Part shown: piece by piece, positions 42,374-52,105 of the stretch
Layout: each line of letters begins with the position of its first letter
How positions within the stretch are numbered: the first letter of the stretch is position 1
DNA from: Candidatus Pelagibacterales bacterium
GTDB taxonomy: Bacteria; Pseudomonadota; Alphaproteobacteria; TMED109
Length of the DNA: 56,730 bases
Reading direction: 5' to 3'
NCBI GenBank assembly: GCA_002715505.1
Contig: PAZF01000027.1
Span: 1-56,730, forward strand
Notes under the pieces: model-generated
The model's input: the letters and a program-made list of their open reading frames with translations, nothing else
Databases searched by the model: none
What the model was told of the DNA's origin: nothing
Program-made: the position numbers and the translations under genes

Positions 42374-43615
42374 CTATAAATTATTTATTTCTATAAGGGC
42401 TTTTCTTTTTATTCTACTTAACAAAGATTGTGCAGCGCTATCAATTTTACTTCTTCTTAAATTAGCTTCTATTGAATTTTTAAATTCATCATATGTATTA
42501 TTGGTAACAGGAGAGCATAGCATTAGTCCATGAATTCCGTCCTCAGTTAATATTGCATCGCTCAATTTTCCTACAGATAAATCCTTCAGGGCTGTTAAAA
42601 ACTTTTTTTCAATATTTTTTGCTTCAATTTTTCCTAGCTGGCCACCATAACCTTCAGGAATTTCTTCAATGAGTTTATTTAAGTCATTGCATCCTGTAAT
42701 GATATTTTTTAGGTTTAATAAAAATTCTATGTAGTAAGCTTCACTATTAGTATCAACTTTATTATCAGTTTTAAATAAAATTTGACTTAAGTCATAGATG
42801 GTTTGATTTTCTTTTATTTTTTTAGTTTTTCTTTTATCATTTAATAAAATGATATGATAGCCGGAAGAGCTTTTTAAAGGCTGACTTATTTCTCCTATGT
42901 CTAACTCAAAAATTCCTCTTTTTATGTTTTCATCTAATAGACTTTCTCTTGCCCAATTATTTCTGAGATTACCTAAAAAAACTACTCCATCGGAAAATTG
43001 TTCAGCCAGTAGTAAAAAATTTTGATTATTTACTCTTGTGTAAATTGAATTGACTCTTTCTTCGGCTTCTAAATTATCTGAAGAGATAAATATTTCAGAA
43101 ATATTATATTCTGTTTCTCCAGATTTCTTTAAAAGCAAATCATAGGTTTCTGAAATTTTTTTTTCAGATACAGTGACATTTTTGATAATTATACCATAAA
43201 GAAGCTTTTCCCATAATAGTTGACTTCTTATCTGATTTATAATAGTTATTTCTGGAATTTCCTTTATTTTGTATTCTTTTAATAGAGTATTCTTTTCAAT
43301 TTTTAACCTTTCTTCTAATATATTAATTTGATCTGTTACTTCTTTATTAGTTACAAATATTCCAAGTCTATTAGCTTCTTGTATTTTAAGAGCTTCATCA
43401 ATGAGACTATCCAATACTCTTGGCTTTAATCTTTCTCTTAATTCTGACTCATTTGGTAAATTAGATAACTCTAATGCCAATTTTAGTCTATTTTCAAGGT
43501 CTATATTTGTAATAATTTCATTATTTACTTTGGCTACAATTTTTACCTCATATCCTACAACAATGCTATTTAATATAAAAAATATAGAAAAAGTTGTTAA
43601 GATAAGATTGAGCAT
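42374..43615 (-). CDS. surA: Periplasmic chaperone/prolyl isomerase SurA
   Basis: The 413-residue protein has a signal peptide (about 1-21), the SurA N-terminal chaperone domain (VAKVNNEIITNIDLENRLKLAL..., LDSLIDEALKIQEANRLGI) and parvulin-type domains, the first with ISEIFIS...AEQFSDG...IFELDIGEISQPLKSSSGYHIILL. A second, divergent parvulin segment follows (YGGQLGKIEA...LSDAILTEDGIHGLML). SurA escorts outer membrane proteins, especially LptD, to the BAM complex. It directly follows lptD here. Confidence 0.92.
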   Translation of the reverse strand: MLNLILTTFSIFFILNSIVVGYEVKIVAKVNNEIITNIDLENRLKLALELSNLPNESELRERLKPRVLDSLIDEALKIQEANRLGIFVTNKEVTDQINILEERLKIEKNTLLKEYKIKEIPEITIINQIRSQLLWEKLLYGIIIKNVTVSEKKISETYDLLLKKSGETEYNISEIFISSDNLEAEERVNSIYTRVNNQNFLLLAEQFSDGVVFLGNLRNNWARESLLDENIKRGIFELDIGEISQPLKSSSGYHIILLNDKRKTKKIKENQTIYDLSQILFKTDNKVDTNSEAYYIEFLLNLKNIITGCNDLNKLIEEIPEGYGGQLGKIEAKNIEKKFLTALKDLSVGKLSDAILTEDGIHGLMLCSPVTNNTYDEFKNSIEANLRRSKIDSAAQSLLSRIKRKALIEINNL

Positions 43616-43619
43616 TGAT

Positions 43620-45716
43620 TTAAAATAAATTTATATTGAAATTATAATTAGTTGTTGAAGGAATATCAATATCATTGGATTTATCTCTTGTAACATTAAA
43701 AGTAATCAAGGCGCAATCATTTTCAAAGTTTATTCCAACTGTTGACTTGAAAGGGGTAGAAAACCTAGCTCCCGCAAGATCCCTATGTTGAGCAAAAGCA
43801 AACTGCCAATTTTCAAAAATCTCTCTTTCTAATTCATAAGAAATTTGTTCTGTATCAGAGTTATTTCTGCTGGCAAAGTTATTTATTTGTATATAGTTTA
43901 ATCTAATCTTATTCTTTGCTAATTCAAAACTGGTTCTTATTCTATTTCTATTTAAATCAAAACTATCTGAAACTCTAAAGTCATAATATAGTTCTTTATC
44001 TTTAGAGATATACATAGTGTAGTTCCCAACAAAATCTGAATGTTTATTGCCAAATCCACTTATAATATCAAATTGTTCTTGTTTTTTATCTTGATATGAT
44101 CTACCCAATAAAAATGTATTTGTCGATCCGTTTATTCCATTAAATTTTAAATTAACTCCATAGTTAATTCTTAAGCCATGCTCTTTTCTATCATCACCCG
44201 CGTATTTATCTTTTGTAAAAAAATTAGATGATAAAAGTTCTACTTCTAGACTATCTTCATTTTTTATTTTATCTTCATTATTATTATCTAAAGTATAAAT
44301 TACTTGGGCTGATGGTTCAAATAGAATACTATTTTGATTTTTATAGTTAACTAATGGATAAGAAGCAGTTAAGCCAAAAGAAGGAAAAAACCTCATTACA
44401 TTTTTATAATCACTAGAGGAAAACTTGCTATTATAAAAATCTAGATCAAGATCAATTTCATTTTTTAATAATATATTATTAGTTAAATAATTTTTTTCTA
44501 TATTATTATTTATATAAAAAGCGTTAGTATTATTTTCATTTTTTTTTGTAATCGATTTAAGCTTTATACTAGAGGTCCAATTTCTACTTCTATTGGTATT
44601 CCACAAATTATTCCAATTATAAACTAAGACAGGCCTTATAAATGGGAGATTATCTTCTAAGTAGTCGTCAGACAAACTTTGAAATTTAAAAGCTTTTCCC
44701 GACAGATTAGAATATATATTTTCTTTTTCTAAGAATAGGTTTTGAGTTAGCAATGTTTCTCCATCAGATAACTCATATCTTGATAAATATGATTTATCAC
44801 TCGCTCTTTTAATATTAGCTCCAGCAACATAGTCATTGCCAATATTACTAGCAAAGTTTAGATCAATATGTCCTCTATTTTCTTTTTTAGTTACTTCATT
44901 GGCTCTTACCTTTGTTCCTCTTGTAGCAGAGCTTTTAAATCTTAGCTGACCTGAGGAAAAATCTTTTCTGTAGGTATTTTTTAATAGCATACCTTCTTTT
45001 TCTGTTAACTTTGCACCTAAAGTCAAATCTGAATTTGATGATAGGTTAAGAAAGATAGGTTGTTCATATGAAAAACCAAAAACATTAGAACTTGAAAATG
45101 ATGGAGCCAGTAAGCCAGTTTTTCTAGCAACACTTGGATCTGGGTGATAAAAGAAAGGAAAATAAAATACTGGAAGATTTAGTAATTCTAAAAAAACATC
45201 CTCATATAAAATAACCTTACTCTTTTCTAAATGAGTAGCTTTTTTAGCATTTATTTTCCAAAAAGTCCCTTTGTTATTTTCACAATTTTTACATTTTGAG
45301 TATGAAATATTTTTATATACTGTTTTATATTTATTACTATTTTTTTTAGCAGAACTAGCTACTAACCTAGAGTCATCAGACATTAACACTCCCAGGCTTT
45401 TTATAATTCCTGATTTAAGATCTTTATTTAAAATTGCTTTTTCTGCAAAAACTACTGATCCATTTTCATAAAGAATTTTAATATTTCCCTCCAGTATGAT
45501 TTCATTTTTTTTAGTATTATATTGAAGAGCATCAGTATGTATTTTGATTTGTTTATTTTGAATCTCCACTGATCCTTGTGCCATAACCGTATTTTCTTTG
45601 TTATTTTTTATAATTTTATTTGCTGATAAGTAGAATTCTTGCTCGGCAAAACAAAACTTTATACTTAAAGAAATTATTAAAAAAAAAACTTTTAAATCAC
45701 AATTTTTAAGAAACAT
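43620..45716 (-). CDS. lptD: LPS-assembly outer membrane protein LptD
   Basis: LptD inserts LPS into the outer leaflet. The 698-residue protein has a signal peptide (about 1-24) and the jelly-roll OstA domain (GSVEIQNKQIKIHTDALQYN..., LEGNIKI; about 45-120). A large beta-barrel of alternating strands follows, with the LptD-typical FYFPFFYHPDPSVARKTGLLAPSFSSS (about 193-219). A CKNC pair (about 139-142) is present, but the E. coli disulfide pattern is not fully conserved. Its first codon overlaps the lptG stop (TAATG). A BAM, SurA and LptF/G dependency chain is encoded in the window. Confidence 0.93.
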   Translation of the reverse strand: MFLKNCDLKVFFLIISLSIKFCFAEQEFYLSANKIIKNNKENTVMAQGSVEIQNKQIKIHTDALQYNTKKNEIILEGNIKILYENGSVVFAEKAILNKDLKSGIIKSLGVLMSDDSRLVASSAKKNSNKYKTVYKNISYSKCKNCENNKGTFWKINAKKATHLEKSKVILYEDVFLELLNLPVFYFPFFYHPDPSVARKTGLLAPSFSSSNVFGFSYEQPIFLNLSSNSDLTLGAKLTEKEGMLLKNTYRKDFSSGQLRFKSSATRGTKVRANEVTKKENRGHIDLNFASNIGNDYVAGANIKRASDKSYLSRYELSDGETLLTQNLFLEKENIYSNLSGKAFKFQSLSDDYLEDNLPFIRPVLVYNWNNLWNTNRSRNWTSSIKLKSITKKNENNTNAFYINNNIEKNYLTNNILLKNEIDLDLDFYNSKFSSSDYKNVMRFFPSFGLTASYPLVNYKNQNSILFEPSAQVIYTLDNNNEDKIKNEDSLEVELLSSNFFTKDKYAGDDRKEHGLRINYGVNLKFNGINGSTNTFLLGRSYQDKKQEQFDIISGFGNKHSDFVGNYTMYISKDKELYYDFRVSDSFDLNRNRIRTSFELAKNKIRLNYIQINNFASRNNSDTEQISYELEREIFENWQFAFAQHRDLAGARFSTPFKSTVGINFENDCALITFNVTRDKSNDIDIPSTTNYNFNINLF

Positions 45717-46810
45717 TATCGCTCATCTGAATGAATTATAAATAGAAGTGCAAAAAAAATAGGTATTAAGGAAGGCAAAAAAGCAGATAAGGCCAAACCT
45801 ATTTTTCCAGATAAAGCCAAAGCGCTTATAAGCTTGGTAAAATAAAAAATAGTAAACCCTATTATAGTCATATAAAATAAGCTTAAATTTAATGGCTTTT
45901 TTATAGTAGCATTTACATTAAAGCTTATCCCTAAAATAGCCATTCCTGAAAGGAGAAAAGGAAAAAATATCAATTTGTAAAGATGTAACCGGTGTTTATT
46001 TGCGGAAAATCCTGCTTTTTCAAACATTTTTATAAAAGAATAAAGGCTCCACAAGGACACTGTTTCTGGACTGGAAAAACCCTCTCTAATTTGTGAGCTG
46101 GTTACAGTTGTATTTATTTTAAAATAATTTATATTTTCTACTTCACCAAAGGTATTTATAAAACTAACATTATTTAATAGCCAGAAATCATTACTAAGTT
46201 GAGCAGAGGAAGACTGAATTTTTTCTTTAATTTCATTTTGTTTATTAAATCTAAAGACAATTACATCTTCTAAGGTCATAGACTTAGTATCTAGCCTTTT
46301 TGCATAAATAATCTCGCTGCCGTTTTCATGCCCTTGCTTTAGCCAAAAACCAGCGTTGGAAACTAAAAGCGAATTTATTGGCTTACCAAGTTTTTCTAAC
46401 TCTATTTTTTGAATCTTTTTTTGAGTAGCTGAAATTAATGGACTAAAAATAAATACAAAAAATATTCCCACAATAAATGAAGATAAAAAAATAGGTATAC
46501 TTATTTTTAATAATGATAATCCGCTAGTTCTCATAATTAGCAACTCTCTATTTTTGTTTACTTTAATGGTCCATAGCATTCCTCCAAATAAAAATGCAAA
46601 AGGTAGGATCTCCATCAACATTTTAGGAAGATTTAAAAACCCTAATTGAATTAAAAGCCTTACATTGTAATCAGAATAGTTTGAAAGTTTTTTTGCATAT
46701 TCTACTACATCTCCAATAAATACTACAGAGGAGAGCGAAAAAGTAGTTATTAAGCAAGAAAGTAAAAAGCTTATAAAAATAAATTTAAAAAATTCTGTGC
46801 TTACATTCAT
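45716..46810 (-). CDS. lptG: LPS export permease LptG
   Basis: The 364-residue YjgP/YjgQ protein has six membrane helices, three at each end, around a periplasmic beta-jelly-roll. Recognisable are NLPKMLMEILPFAFLFGGMLWTIKVNKNRELLIMRTSGLS (about 55-95) and the C-terminal FLLSGMAILGISFN. With LptF and the ATPase LptB (not in the window) it extracts LPS from the inner membrane. It follows lptF by 1 bp. Assigned as LptG rather than LptF by order and by the N-terminal loop. Confidence 0.9.
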   Translation of the reverse strand: MNVSTEFFKFIFISFLLSCLITTFSLSSVVFIGDVVEYAKKLSNYSDYNVRLLIQLGFLNLPKMLMEILPFAFLFGGMLWTIKVNKNRELLIMRTSGLSLLKISIPIFLSSFIVGIFFVFIFSPLISATQKKIQKIELEKLGKPINSLLVSNAGFWLKQGHENGSEIIYAKRLDTKSMTLEDVIVFRFNKQNEIKEKIQSSSAQLSNDFWLLNNVSFINTFGEVENINYFKINTTVTSSQIREGFSSPETVSLWSLYSFIKMFEKAGFSANKHRLHLYKLIFFPFLLSGMAILGISFNVNATIKKPLNLSLFYMTIIGFTIFYFTKLISALALSGKIGLALSAFLPSLIPIFFALLFIIHSDER

Positions 46811-46811
46811 A

Positions 46812-47927
46812 TTAAATAAAGTTTAATGATTTAAATAACTTTTTTTCGTATTTTATCAAAATAACAGGAAGTGCTATCATCAGTACTAATATAAAGTAAA
46901 ACAAAAAAATATTAGTTAAAGAAAAATTGATTGAATTAATTACAACTATGTAAACAGCTTGAATTGCTACAATAACTGCAGAAAAAAAGCTTATTCGTCT
47001 TGTAGTGTTAGCGTGTTTACTAGAGCCTAGTAGAATACAACAAGCAGCGGTCATGCTCATAAATATTACTAAAAAAGGAGATGATATTCTTCTGTGTCCT
47101 TCAGCTAAAAATTCATTTAATATTTTTTGATTAGTGATTTTATTTTCAAAAAACAATTCTTTTAAGGATCTTTCTTCTACTTGTTTAAATCTAATATTTG
47201 TACTTTGTTTTTCAATATTAATTTCAAATTCATATTTATCAAAATTCATAATATTAGTTTGTAAATTATTTTTATTATAAAGAAATCTTGATCCTTCATA
47301 AACTATTATATGAGGCTGTTCTGATAAATTAGAAATTTTTCCTTCTTTAGCAATAATAGTACTTTCCAAACCCTTGTTTCTTGTATCATGGATAAGTAAA
47401 TTACTAAGTTTTCCGTCTTTAAATATTTTGTCAATGTATACAGTAATATTAGGATATAAGGAATGAAACTCTCCTTCCTGAAGAGATGAGATAACAAAAT
47501 TATTTCTTAGATCTGATTGAAAACTTTTAAATGTTTTATAATTTTTAGGACTAATATGAGCCTCTATAAGAAATACCAAAATTGCTATACAAATTCCAAA
47601 AAATAATGCAGGAAGCATTAATATTGATTTAGATATACCGGCACATTCCATTGCAATAATTTCTGAATCAGCTCTAAGTCTATAGTATGTATAGGAAATA
47701 GAGGCAAAAGATATTAGAGGCAAAAGTATAGATAGTATTTTAGGAGCAATTAAACTCACAAACCAAAAGTATACTGGTAAAGACAAACCTTTATTAATAA
47801 TTAACTCAATATAATTTAGAGACCTAGAGAGCCATACTATTCCAGTTAAAACTAATGAAATAATAAAAAAAGGTTTAAGTATATCTAAAAATAAATATCT
47901 AAAAATAGTAAAGTTGTAAAAGTTCAT
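46812..47927 (-). CDS. lptF: LPS export permease LptF
   Basis: The 371-residue YjgP/YjgQ family protein begins with FTIFRYLFLDILKPFF and a first helix. The coupling motif LPLISFASISYTYYRLRADSEIIAMECAGISKSI (about 67-100) precedes a periplasmic domain (about 125-260) and three C-terminal helices. It is the first gene of the minus-strand operon lptF-lptG-lptD-surA-rsmA and is divergent from pepA, with a 72-bp shared AT-rich promoter region. Confidence 0.9.
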   Translation of the reverse strand: MNFYNFTIFRYLFLDILKPFFIISLVLTGIVWLSRSLNYIELIINKGLSLPVYFWFVSLIAPKILSILLPLISFASISYTYYRLRADSEIIAMECAGISKSILMLPALFFGICIAILVFLIEAHISPKNYKTFKSFQSDLRNNFVISSLQEGEFHSLYPNITVYIDKIFKDGKLSNLLIHDTRNKGLESTIIAKEGKISNLSEQPHIIVYEGSRFLYNKNNLQTNIMNFDKYEFEINIEKQSTNIRFKQVEERSLKELFFENKITNQKILNEFLAEGHRRISSPFLVIFMSMTAACCILLGSSKHANTTRRISFFSAVIVAIQAVYIVVINSINFSLTNIFLFYFILVLMIALPVILIKYEKKLFKSLNFI

Positions 47928-47999
47928 ATTTTTTTCTTGTTAAACTAATTATAATAACATAAAAGTATATATTTAAATTAATTTTGCATAGGTATTTTT

Positions 48000-49487
48000 A
48001 TGAAAATAAACTTTAATACTAGTCTCAATAATGATAAAGGAACCTTAGTATTTGTTCATTTAAAGGGTAAACCAATAGATAAGTATTTAGATAATCTTAA
48101 TAAAAAATCTAAAGGATATATAAATAAAATTATTAAAGTGTCCTCAATAGAATTTAATAATTCTAGTTATGCTGATGTTATAGTTCCAAAAAATTCAAAT
48201 GCAGATAGAATTATATTGATTGGAGTAGATCTAGCAAAACTAAAAAGTGAATTTGAATTTGGAAAACTAGGAAGTTATATCACTTCAGTCTTGAATGAAA
48301 AAAAAATTAAGGACATAAAATTTATTATTCCTGACTTTTCAAAAAAAGGAATGTATGAGGCTAATATTTTGTATGGAATGGCATTAAATACCTACAGATT
48401 TAATAAATACTTTACTGAAAACAGTAAAAAAAGAAGGAATTATTTAAATACTATTGCTGTAGTATCGAAAAATCATAAATTAATTAAAGAGCATTGGTTA
48501 AGATATAATGCTATTAAAGAAGGTGTTTTTCTTACTAGAAATCTTGTTAGCGAACCTGCTAATAATTTAACGCCTGTTTTACTAGCTAAAGAAGCAAAAA
48601 AATTAAAAAACACTGGTTTAAAAATTAATGTTTTAGACGAGAAAAAACTTAAAGCCCTTAAGATGGGCGCTCTACTTGGAGTAGCACAGGGAAGTGCTAA
48701 TAAACCATTTGTTGTAACATTAGAATGGAGAGGTAGACCAAAAAGCAAAGATACTGATTTTTCATTTGTAGGAAAAGGAGTTACTTTTGATACAGGAGGT
48801 ATTTCTATAAAGCCTTCTGGGGGAATGGAAGAGATGAAGTATGATATGGGTGGATCTGCTGTAGTTTTAGGACTAATGAAAAGTATTGCCTTGAGCAAGG
48901 CCAAAGCAAATATTTCAGCTGTAGTAGGATTGGTAGAAAACATGCCATCAGGAACGGCTCAAAGGCCTGGAGATGTAGTAACTTCTATGTCTGGAAAAAC
49001 CATTGAAGTTATTAATACGGATGCAGAGGGAAGGCTAGTATTGGCTGATGTTGTGTGGTACGCACAAAAAAAGTTTAAACCTAAGAATTTAGTCGATCTT
49101 GCTACTTTAACAGGGGCAATTATAGTAAGCATAGGTCAAGAAAAGGCAGGAATGTTTTCTAACTCTACAAAGCTTTCTAATTTATTAGAAAAGGCAGGAA
49201 AAGAAGTTGGAGAGCCAGTATGGAGCATGCCCATAGACAATACTTATGAAAAGGATATTAGATCAGATATTGCTGATATGAAAAATGTAGGCTCTGGAAG
49301 AGGTGCGGGATCAACTGCAGGGGCAATTTTTGTAAAAAGATTTATAGATAATGTGAATTGGATACACCTTGATATAGCAGGAGTTACTTGGGCAAAATCT
49401 GATAAACCCTTAGTCCCAAAAGGAGGAACAGGGTATGGAGTAAGATTATTAGAGGAAATGGTTTTACAATATTTAAAAAATGAATAA
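48000..49487 (+). CDS. pepA: Leucyl aminopeptidase (M17)
   Basis: PepA is a hexameric two-metal aminopeptidase of the cytoplasm. The 495-residue protein has the M17 C-terminal catalytic domain. FVGKGVTFDTGGISIKPSGGMEEMKYDMGGSA carries the metal ligands Lys and Asp and the catalytic Lys. The family signature is NTDAEGRLVLADV, and LVDLATLTGA and HLDIAGVTW follow. In alphaproteobacteria pepA is usually divergent from lptF and followed by holC and ndk; here ndk comes next, 27 bp later, without holC. Confidence 0.95.
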   Translation: MKINFNTSLNNDKGTLVFVHLKGKPIDKYLDNLNKKSKGYINKIIKVSSIEFNNSSYADVIVPKNSNADRIILIGVDLAKLKSEFEFGKLGSYITSVLNEKKIKDIKFIIPDFSKKGMYEANILYGMALNTYRFNKYFTENSKKRRNYLNTIAVVSKNHKLIKEHWLRYNAIKEGVFLTRNLVSEPANNLTPVLLAKEAKKLKNTGLKINVLDEKKLKALKMGALLGVAQGSANKPFVVTLEWRGRPKSKDTDFSFVGKGVTFDTGGISIKPSGGMEEMKYDMGGSAVVLGLMKSIALSKAKANISAVVGLVENMPSGTAQRPGDVVTSMSGKTIEVINTDAEGRLVLADVVWYAQKKFKPKNLVDLATLTGAIIVSIGQEKAGMFSNSTKLSNLLEKAGKEVGEPVWSMPIDNTYEKDIRSDIADMKNVGSGRGAGSTAGAIFVKRFIDNVNWIHLDIAGVTWAKSDKPLVPKGGTGYGVRLLEEMVLQYLKNE

Positions 49488-49514
49488 ATTGAAAAATATT
49501 TAGAGAGTAAAAAG

Positions 49515-49937
49515 ATGGATTTAAAAAAAACTTTATCAATCATTAAACCAGATGCTATTGCATCTAAATGTCAAGGAAAGATATTGGATTATTTAGAAAA
49601 TAAAGGCTTTAAAGTTATAGCTCAAAAAAAACTTAAGTTAACAAGAAAACAAGCTGAGGCTTTTTATGAAATTCATAAAGATAGGCCGTTTTTTAGTGAG
49701 CTTGTAGACTTTATGATATCTGATAATATTTCAGTTCAGGTTTTAGAGGCAGAAAATGCTGTATCTTATTATAGAGAAGTAATGGGAAACACAGATCCTG
49801 AGAAAGCAGAAGAAAATACTATTAGAAAATTATATGGATCTAACATTCAATGCAATGCAGTTCACGGATCTGATAGTGAAGAAAATGCAGAAAAAGAAAT
49901 TAGTTTTTTTTTCAATAAGATAGAATTAATTAATTAA
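49515..49937 (+). CDS. ndk: Nucleoside diphosphate kinase
   Basis: Ndk equilibrates NTPs and dNTPs using a phosphohistidine. The 140-residue enzyme has TLSIIKPDAIA at the N-terminus, YEIHKDRPFFSELVDFM, REVMGNTDPEKAEENTIRKLYG and the catalytic site NAVHGSDSEENAEKEI (His116). The length is normal. An AGAG site precedes the ATG. It overlaps purM tail to tail by 8 bp. Confidence 0.98.
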   Translation: MDLKKTLSIIKPDAIASKCQGKILDYLENKGFKVIAQKKLKLTRKQAEAFYEIHKDRPFFSELVDFMISDNISVQVLEAENAVSYYREVMGNTDPEKAEENTIRKLYGSNIQCNAVHGSDSEENAEKEISFFFNKIELIN

Positions 49938-50979
49938 AAGCCACGTTTTTACTTGCAACAACTTCTCCAATTTGATTAATATTTTGCTTGTTTTTATAAA
50001 AATAATTTACAACTTCTTCTTTTTCCTTTCTAGGCACTACTAATACCATACCCCAACCGCAATTAAACGTTTTTATCAATTCTTTTTCAGAAACCTTGCA
50101 TTCATTCTTAAGCCAATAAAAAATATTATTTTTTTTAAAAAATGCTAAATTGTTTTTATAAATATTAAAGCCTAAATTATTTGGCATAACTCTTTTCAAA
50201 TTATTGACTATCCCTCCTCCAGTAATATGAGCTATTGCTTTAATTTTTACAGAAGATTGCAATGCTTTTAAAATGGGGTTTACATAAATTTTTGTAGGTT
50301 TTATTAATAACTTTCCTAAAGAAGTATTTCCGTAAATCTTTTTTGACAAGGAAAGGCCCTTTTCATCTATTATATTCCTTATTAAAGAATAGCCATTAGA
50401 ATGCAACCCAGAGCTAGGTAAACCTAACAAAATATCTCCAGCCTTAATTCCTCTTCTTGGTAAGATTTTACTTTTTTCAACTATTCCAACACAAAAACCT
50501 GCAAGATCATAACCACCTTTAGGATAAATACCGGGCAATTCTGCAGTTTCTCCGCCAATTAATGAACAACCTGCTTCTTTACACCCTTTGGTGACACCTT
50601 TAATGATTGAAATAAATATTTTTTCAGTTAATTTATGAATTGCTAAATAGTCCAGGAAAAAAAGCGGCTTAGCTCCTTGTACTATAATATCATTAACTGA
50701 CATAGCAACAAGGTCAATTCCAATAGTATCATAAGCATCTAATTGTTTAGCTATCAGCAATTTAGTTCCCACCCCATCTGTAGCGCCTACAAACATAGGT
50801 TGTTTATATTTCCTAATGTCTATTTTAAATAAACCTCCAAAGCCACCTATTTCACTTACAGTATTTTTGTTATTTGTTTTCTTAATTATAGGTTTTGCAA
50901 GTTCTATAAGCTTATCAGCTTTATTTATATCTACTCCAGAGCTTTTATAGGAAAAGTTATAGTCTTTTTTAGTGCTCAT
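49930..50979 (-). CDS. purM: Phosphoribosylformylglycinamidine cyclo-ligase
   Basis: PurM makes AIR from FGAM with ATP. The 349-residue protein has YKSSGVDINKADKLIELAKP, GGFGGLFKIDI, FVGATDGVGTKLLIA, GIDLVAMSVNDIIVQGAKPLFFLDYLA, the GGETAELPGIYPKGGYDLAGFCVG signature and HITGGGIVNNLKRVMP. In many alphaproteobacteria purN follows purM. Here the downstream neighbour is ndk on the other strand, so purN lies elsewhere. It is divergent from the DUF2066 gene (31 bp apart). Confidence 0.97.
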   Translation of the reverse strand: MSTKKDYNFSYKSSGVDINKADKLIELAKPIIKKTNNKNTVSEIGGFGGLFKIDIRKYKQPMFVGATDGVGTKLLIAKQLDAYDTIGIDLVAMSVNDIIVQGAKPLFFLDYLAIHKLTEKIFISIIKGVTKGCKEAGCSLIGGETAELPGIYPKGGYDLAGFCVGIVEKSKILPRRGIKAGDILLGLPSSGLHSNGYSLIRNIIDEKGLSLSKKIYGNTSLGKLLIKPTKIYVNPILKALQSSVKIKAIAHITGGGIVNNLKRVMPNNLGFNIYKNNLAFFKKNNIFYWLKNECKVSEKELIKTFNCGWGMVLVVPRKEKEEVVNYFYKNKQNINQIGEVVASKNVAFN

Positions 50980-51010
50980 GCTATTATATACATTATAAGG
51001 TTTTAATATT

Positions 51011-52096
51011 TTGAAATTTAAGTTTTATATAATAATCGTATACTTTTTCTTTCAATTACTATTTATAAATATACAACAAACTTATGCTAATGAAACATTA
51101 AAATCTACTGTGAAGGGAATTTTTATAGATTTTGAAATAAAAAAAAATCAAGATAATAGAAAATATGCTTTGCAAAAATCTTATCTAATTGGTTTATATA
51201 GATATTTAGATTGGATTACACTAGTTCCAAAGAATAAGATTAATAAACTCATTAATAACATTGATGCCAGTGCTTTGGTGACTAGCTATTCTATAGAAAA
51301 TGAAAAGTTTAGCCAAGGACGGTATAGTTCTTTAATAACTGTTAATTATGATTTAAAAAAGATAGATAAGTTATTGCAAAAAGAGGAAATAAAATATTAT
51401 GCAGGAAATGGGCCCCAAATTTTAATACTGCCTTTGATGAGCTTTAATGATCAGTTAATATTATGGGATGATCCTAACCCTTGGTTTGAGATGTGGATTG
51501 AAAGACCAATAGATGCTAATTTAACAGATTTTATAATTCCTGAGGGAGATGTTGAAGACCTTATCATTATAGATGCTGAAGATGCAAGAAGCCTCAATTT
51601 TGAAAAAATAAAAAATATATCAGCAAAATATAATATACAACAAGTTATGATTCCCTTCCTTAAAATAGAGGAAAAAGAGGGAGAATTTAACTTTATACTG
51701 AAATGTTTTGATGGTTTAAGTAAAGAATTGCTAAATATTAAAATAGAAAAAAAAGCAAATCAAAATACCTTCAACTTAGTTTTATTTGATATTTTAAATT
51801 CTTTTACTAGCTTATATGATGATTATTGGGTTGCAGATAATATTAAAAAAATTGAGTCGCAAATTTTTATTGAGGTAAATATTATTTATGACAGTTTTAA
51901 AGACTGGATATATATTAAAAAACTAATCTCTAATAGTGATAATATTAATTTTTTTAAAATATTAAAACTATCAACTAAGCAGTCTTATTCACAGATTAAA
52001 ATAATTAATGAAAATAAGTTTATTGATGAATTAGAAAATAATAATTTACTTATAGAAAAAAATAAAAATGTATGGAATATCAAAAGGTATTTCTAA
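51011..52096 (+). CDS. DUF2066 family exported protein
   Basis: The 361-residue protein starts with a signal peptide (KFYIIIVYFFFQLLFINIQQTYA, about 4-26). The DUF2066 domain (about 30-220) has a characteristic repeated RYALQKSYLIGLYRYLDW-like helix near the start and GNGPQILILPLM in the middle. Function unknown; a periplasmic or lipoprotein-like role is inferred from the signal. The start is TTG at 51011, with no suitable ATG nearby. It commonly lies upstream of an AI-2E-type permease and the DnaA-like hdaA, as it does here. Confidence 0.78.
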   Translation: MKFKFYIIIVYFFFQLLFINIQQTYANETLKSTVKGIFIDFEIKKNQDNRKYALQKSYLIGLYRYLDWITLVPKNKINKLINNIDASALVTSYSIENEKFSQGRYSSLITVNYDLKKIDKLLQKEEIKYYAGNGPQILILPLMSFNDQLILWDDPNPWFEMWIERPIDANLTDFIIPEGDVEDLIIIDAEDARSLNFEKIKNISAKYNIQQVMIPFLKIEEKEGEFNFILKCFDGLSKELLNIKIEKKANQNTFNLVLFDILNSFTSLYDDYWVADNIKKIESQIFIEVNIIYDSFKDWIYIKKLISNSDNINFFKILKLSTKQSYSQIKIINENKFIDELENNNLLIEKNKNVWNIKRYF

Positions 52097-52105
52097 AATA
52101 TTTCT

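Noticed and set aside
48473-48943. Antisense frame inside pepA
   Set aside because: Shadow of the conserved metal-binding region; no ribosome binding site or family features.
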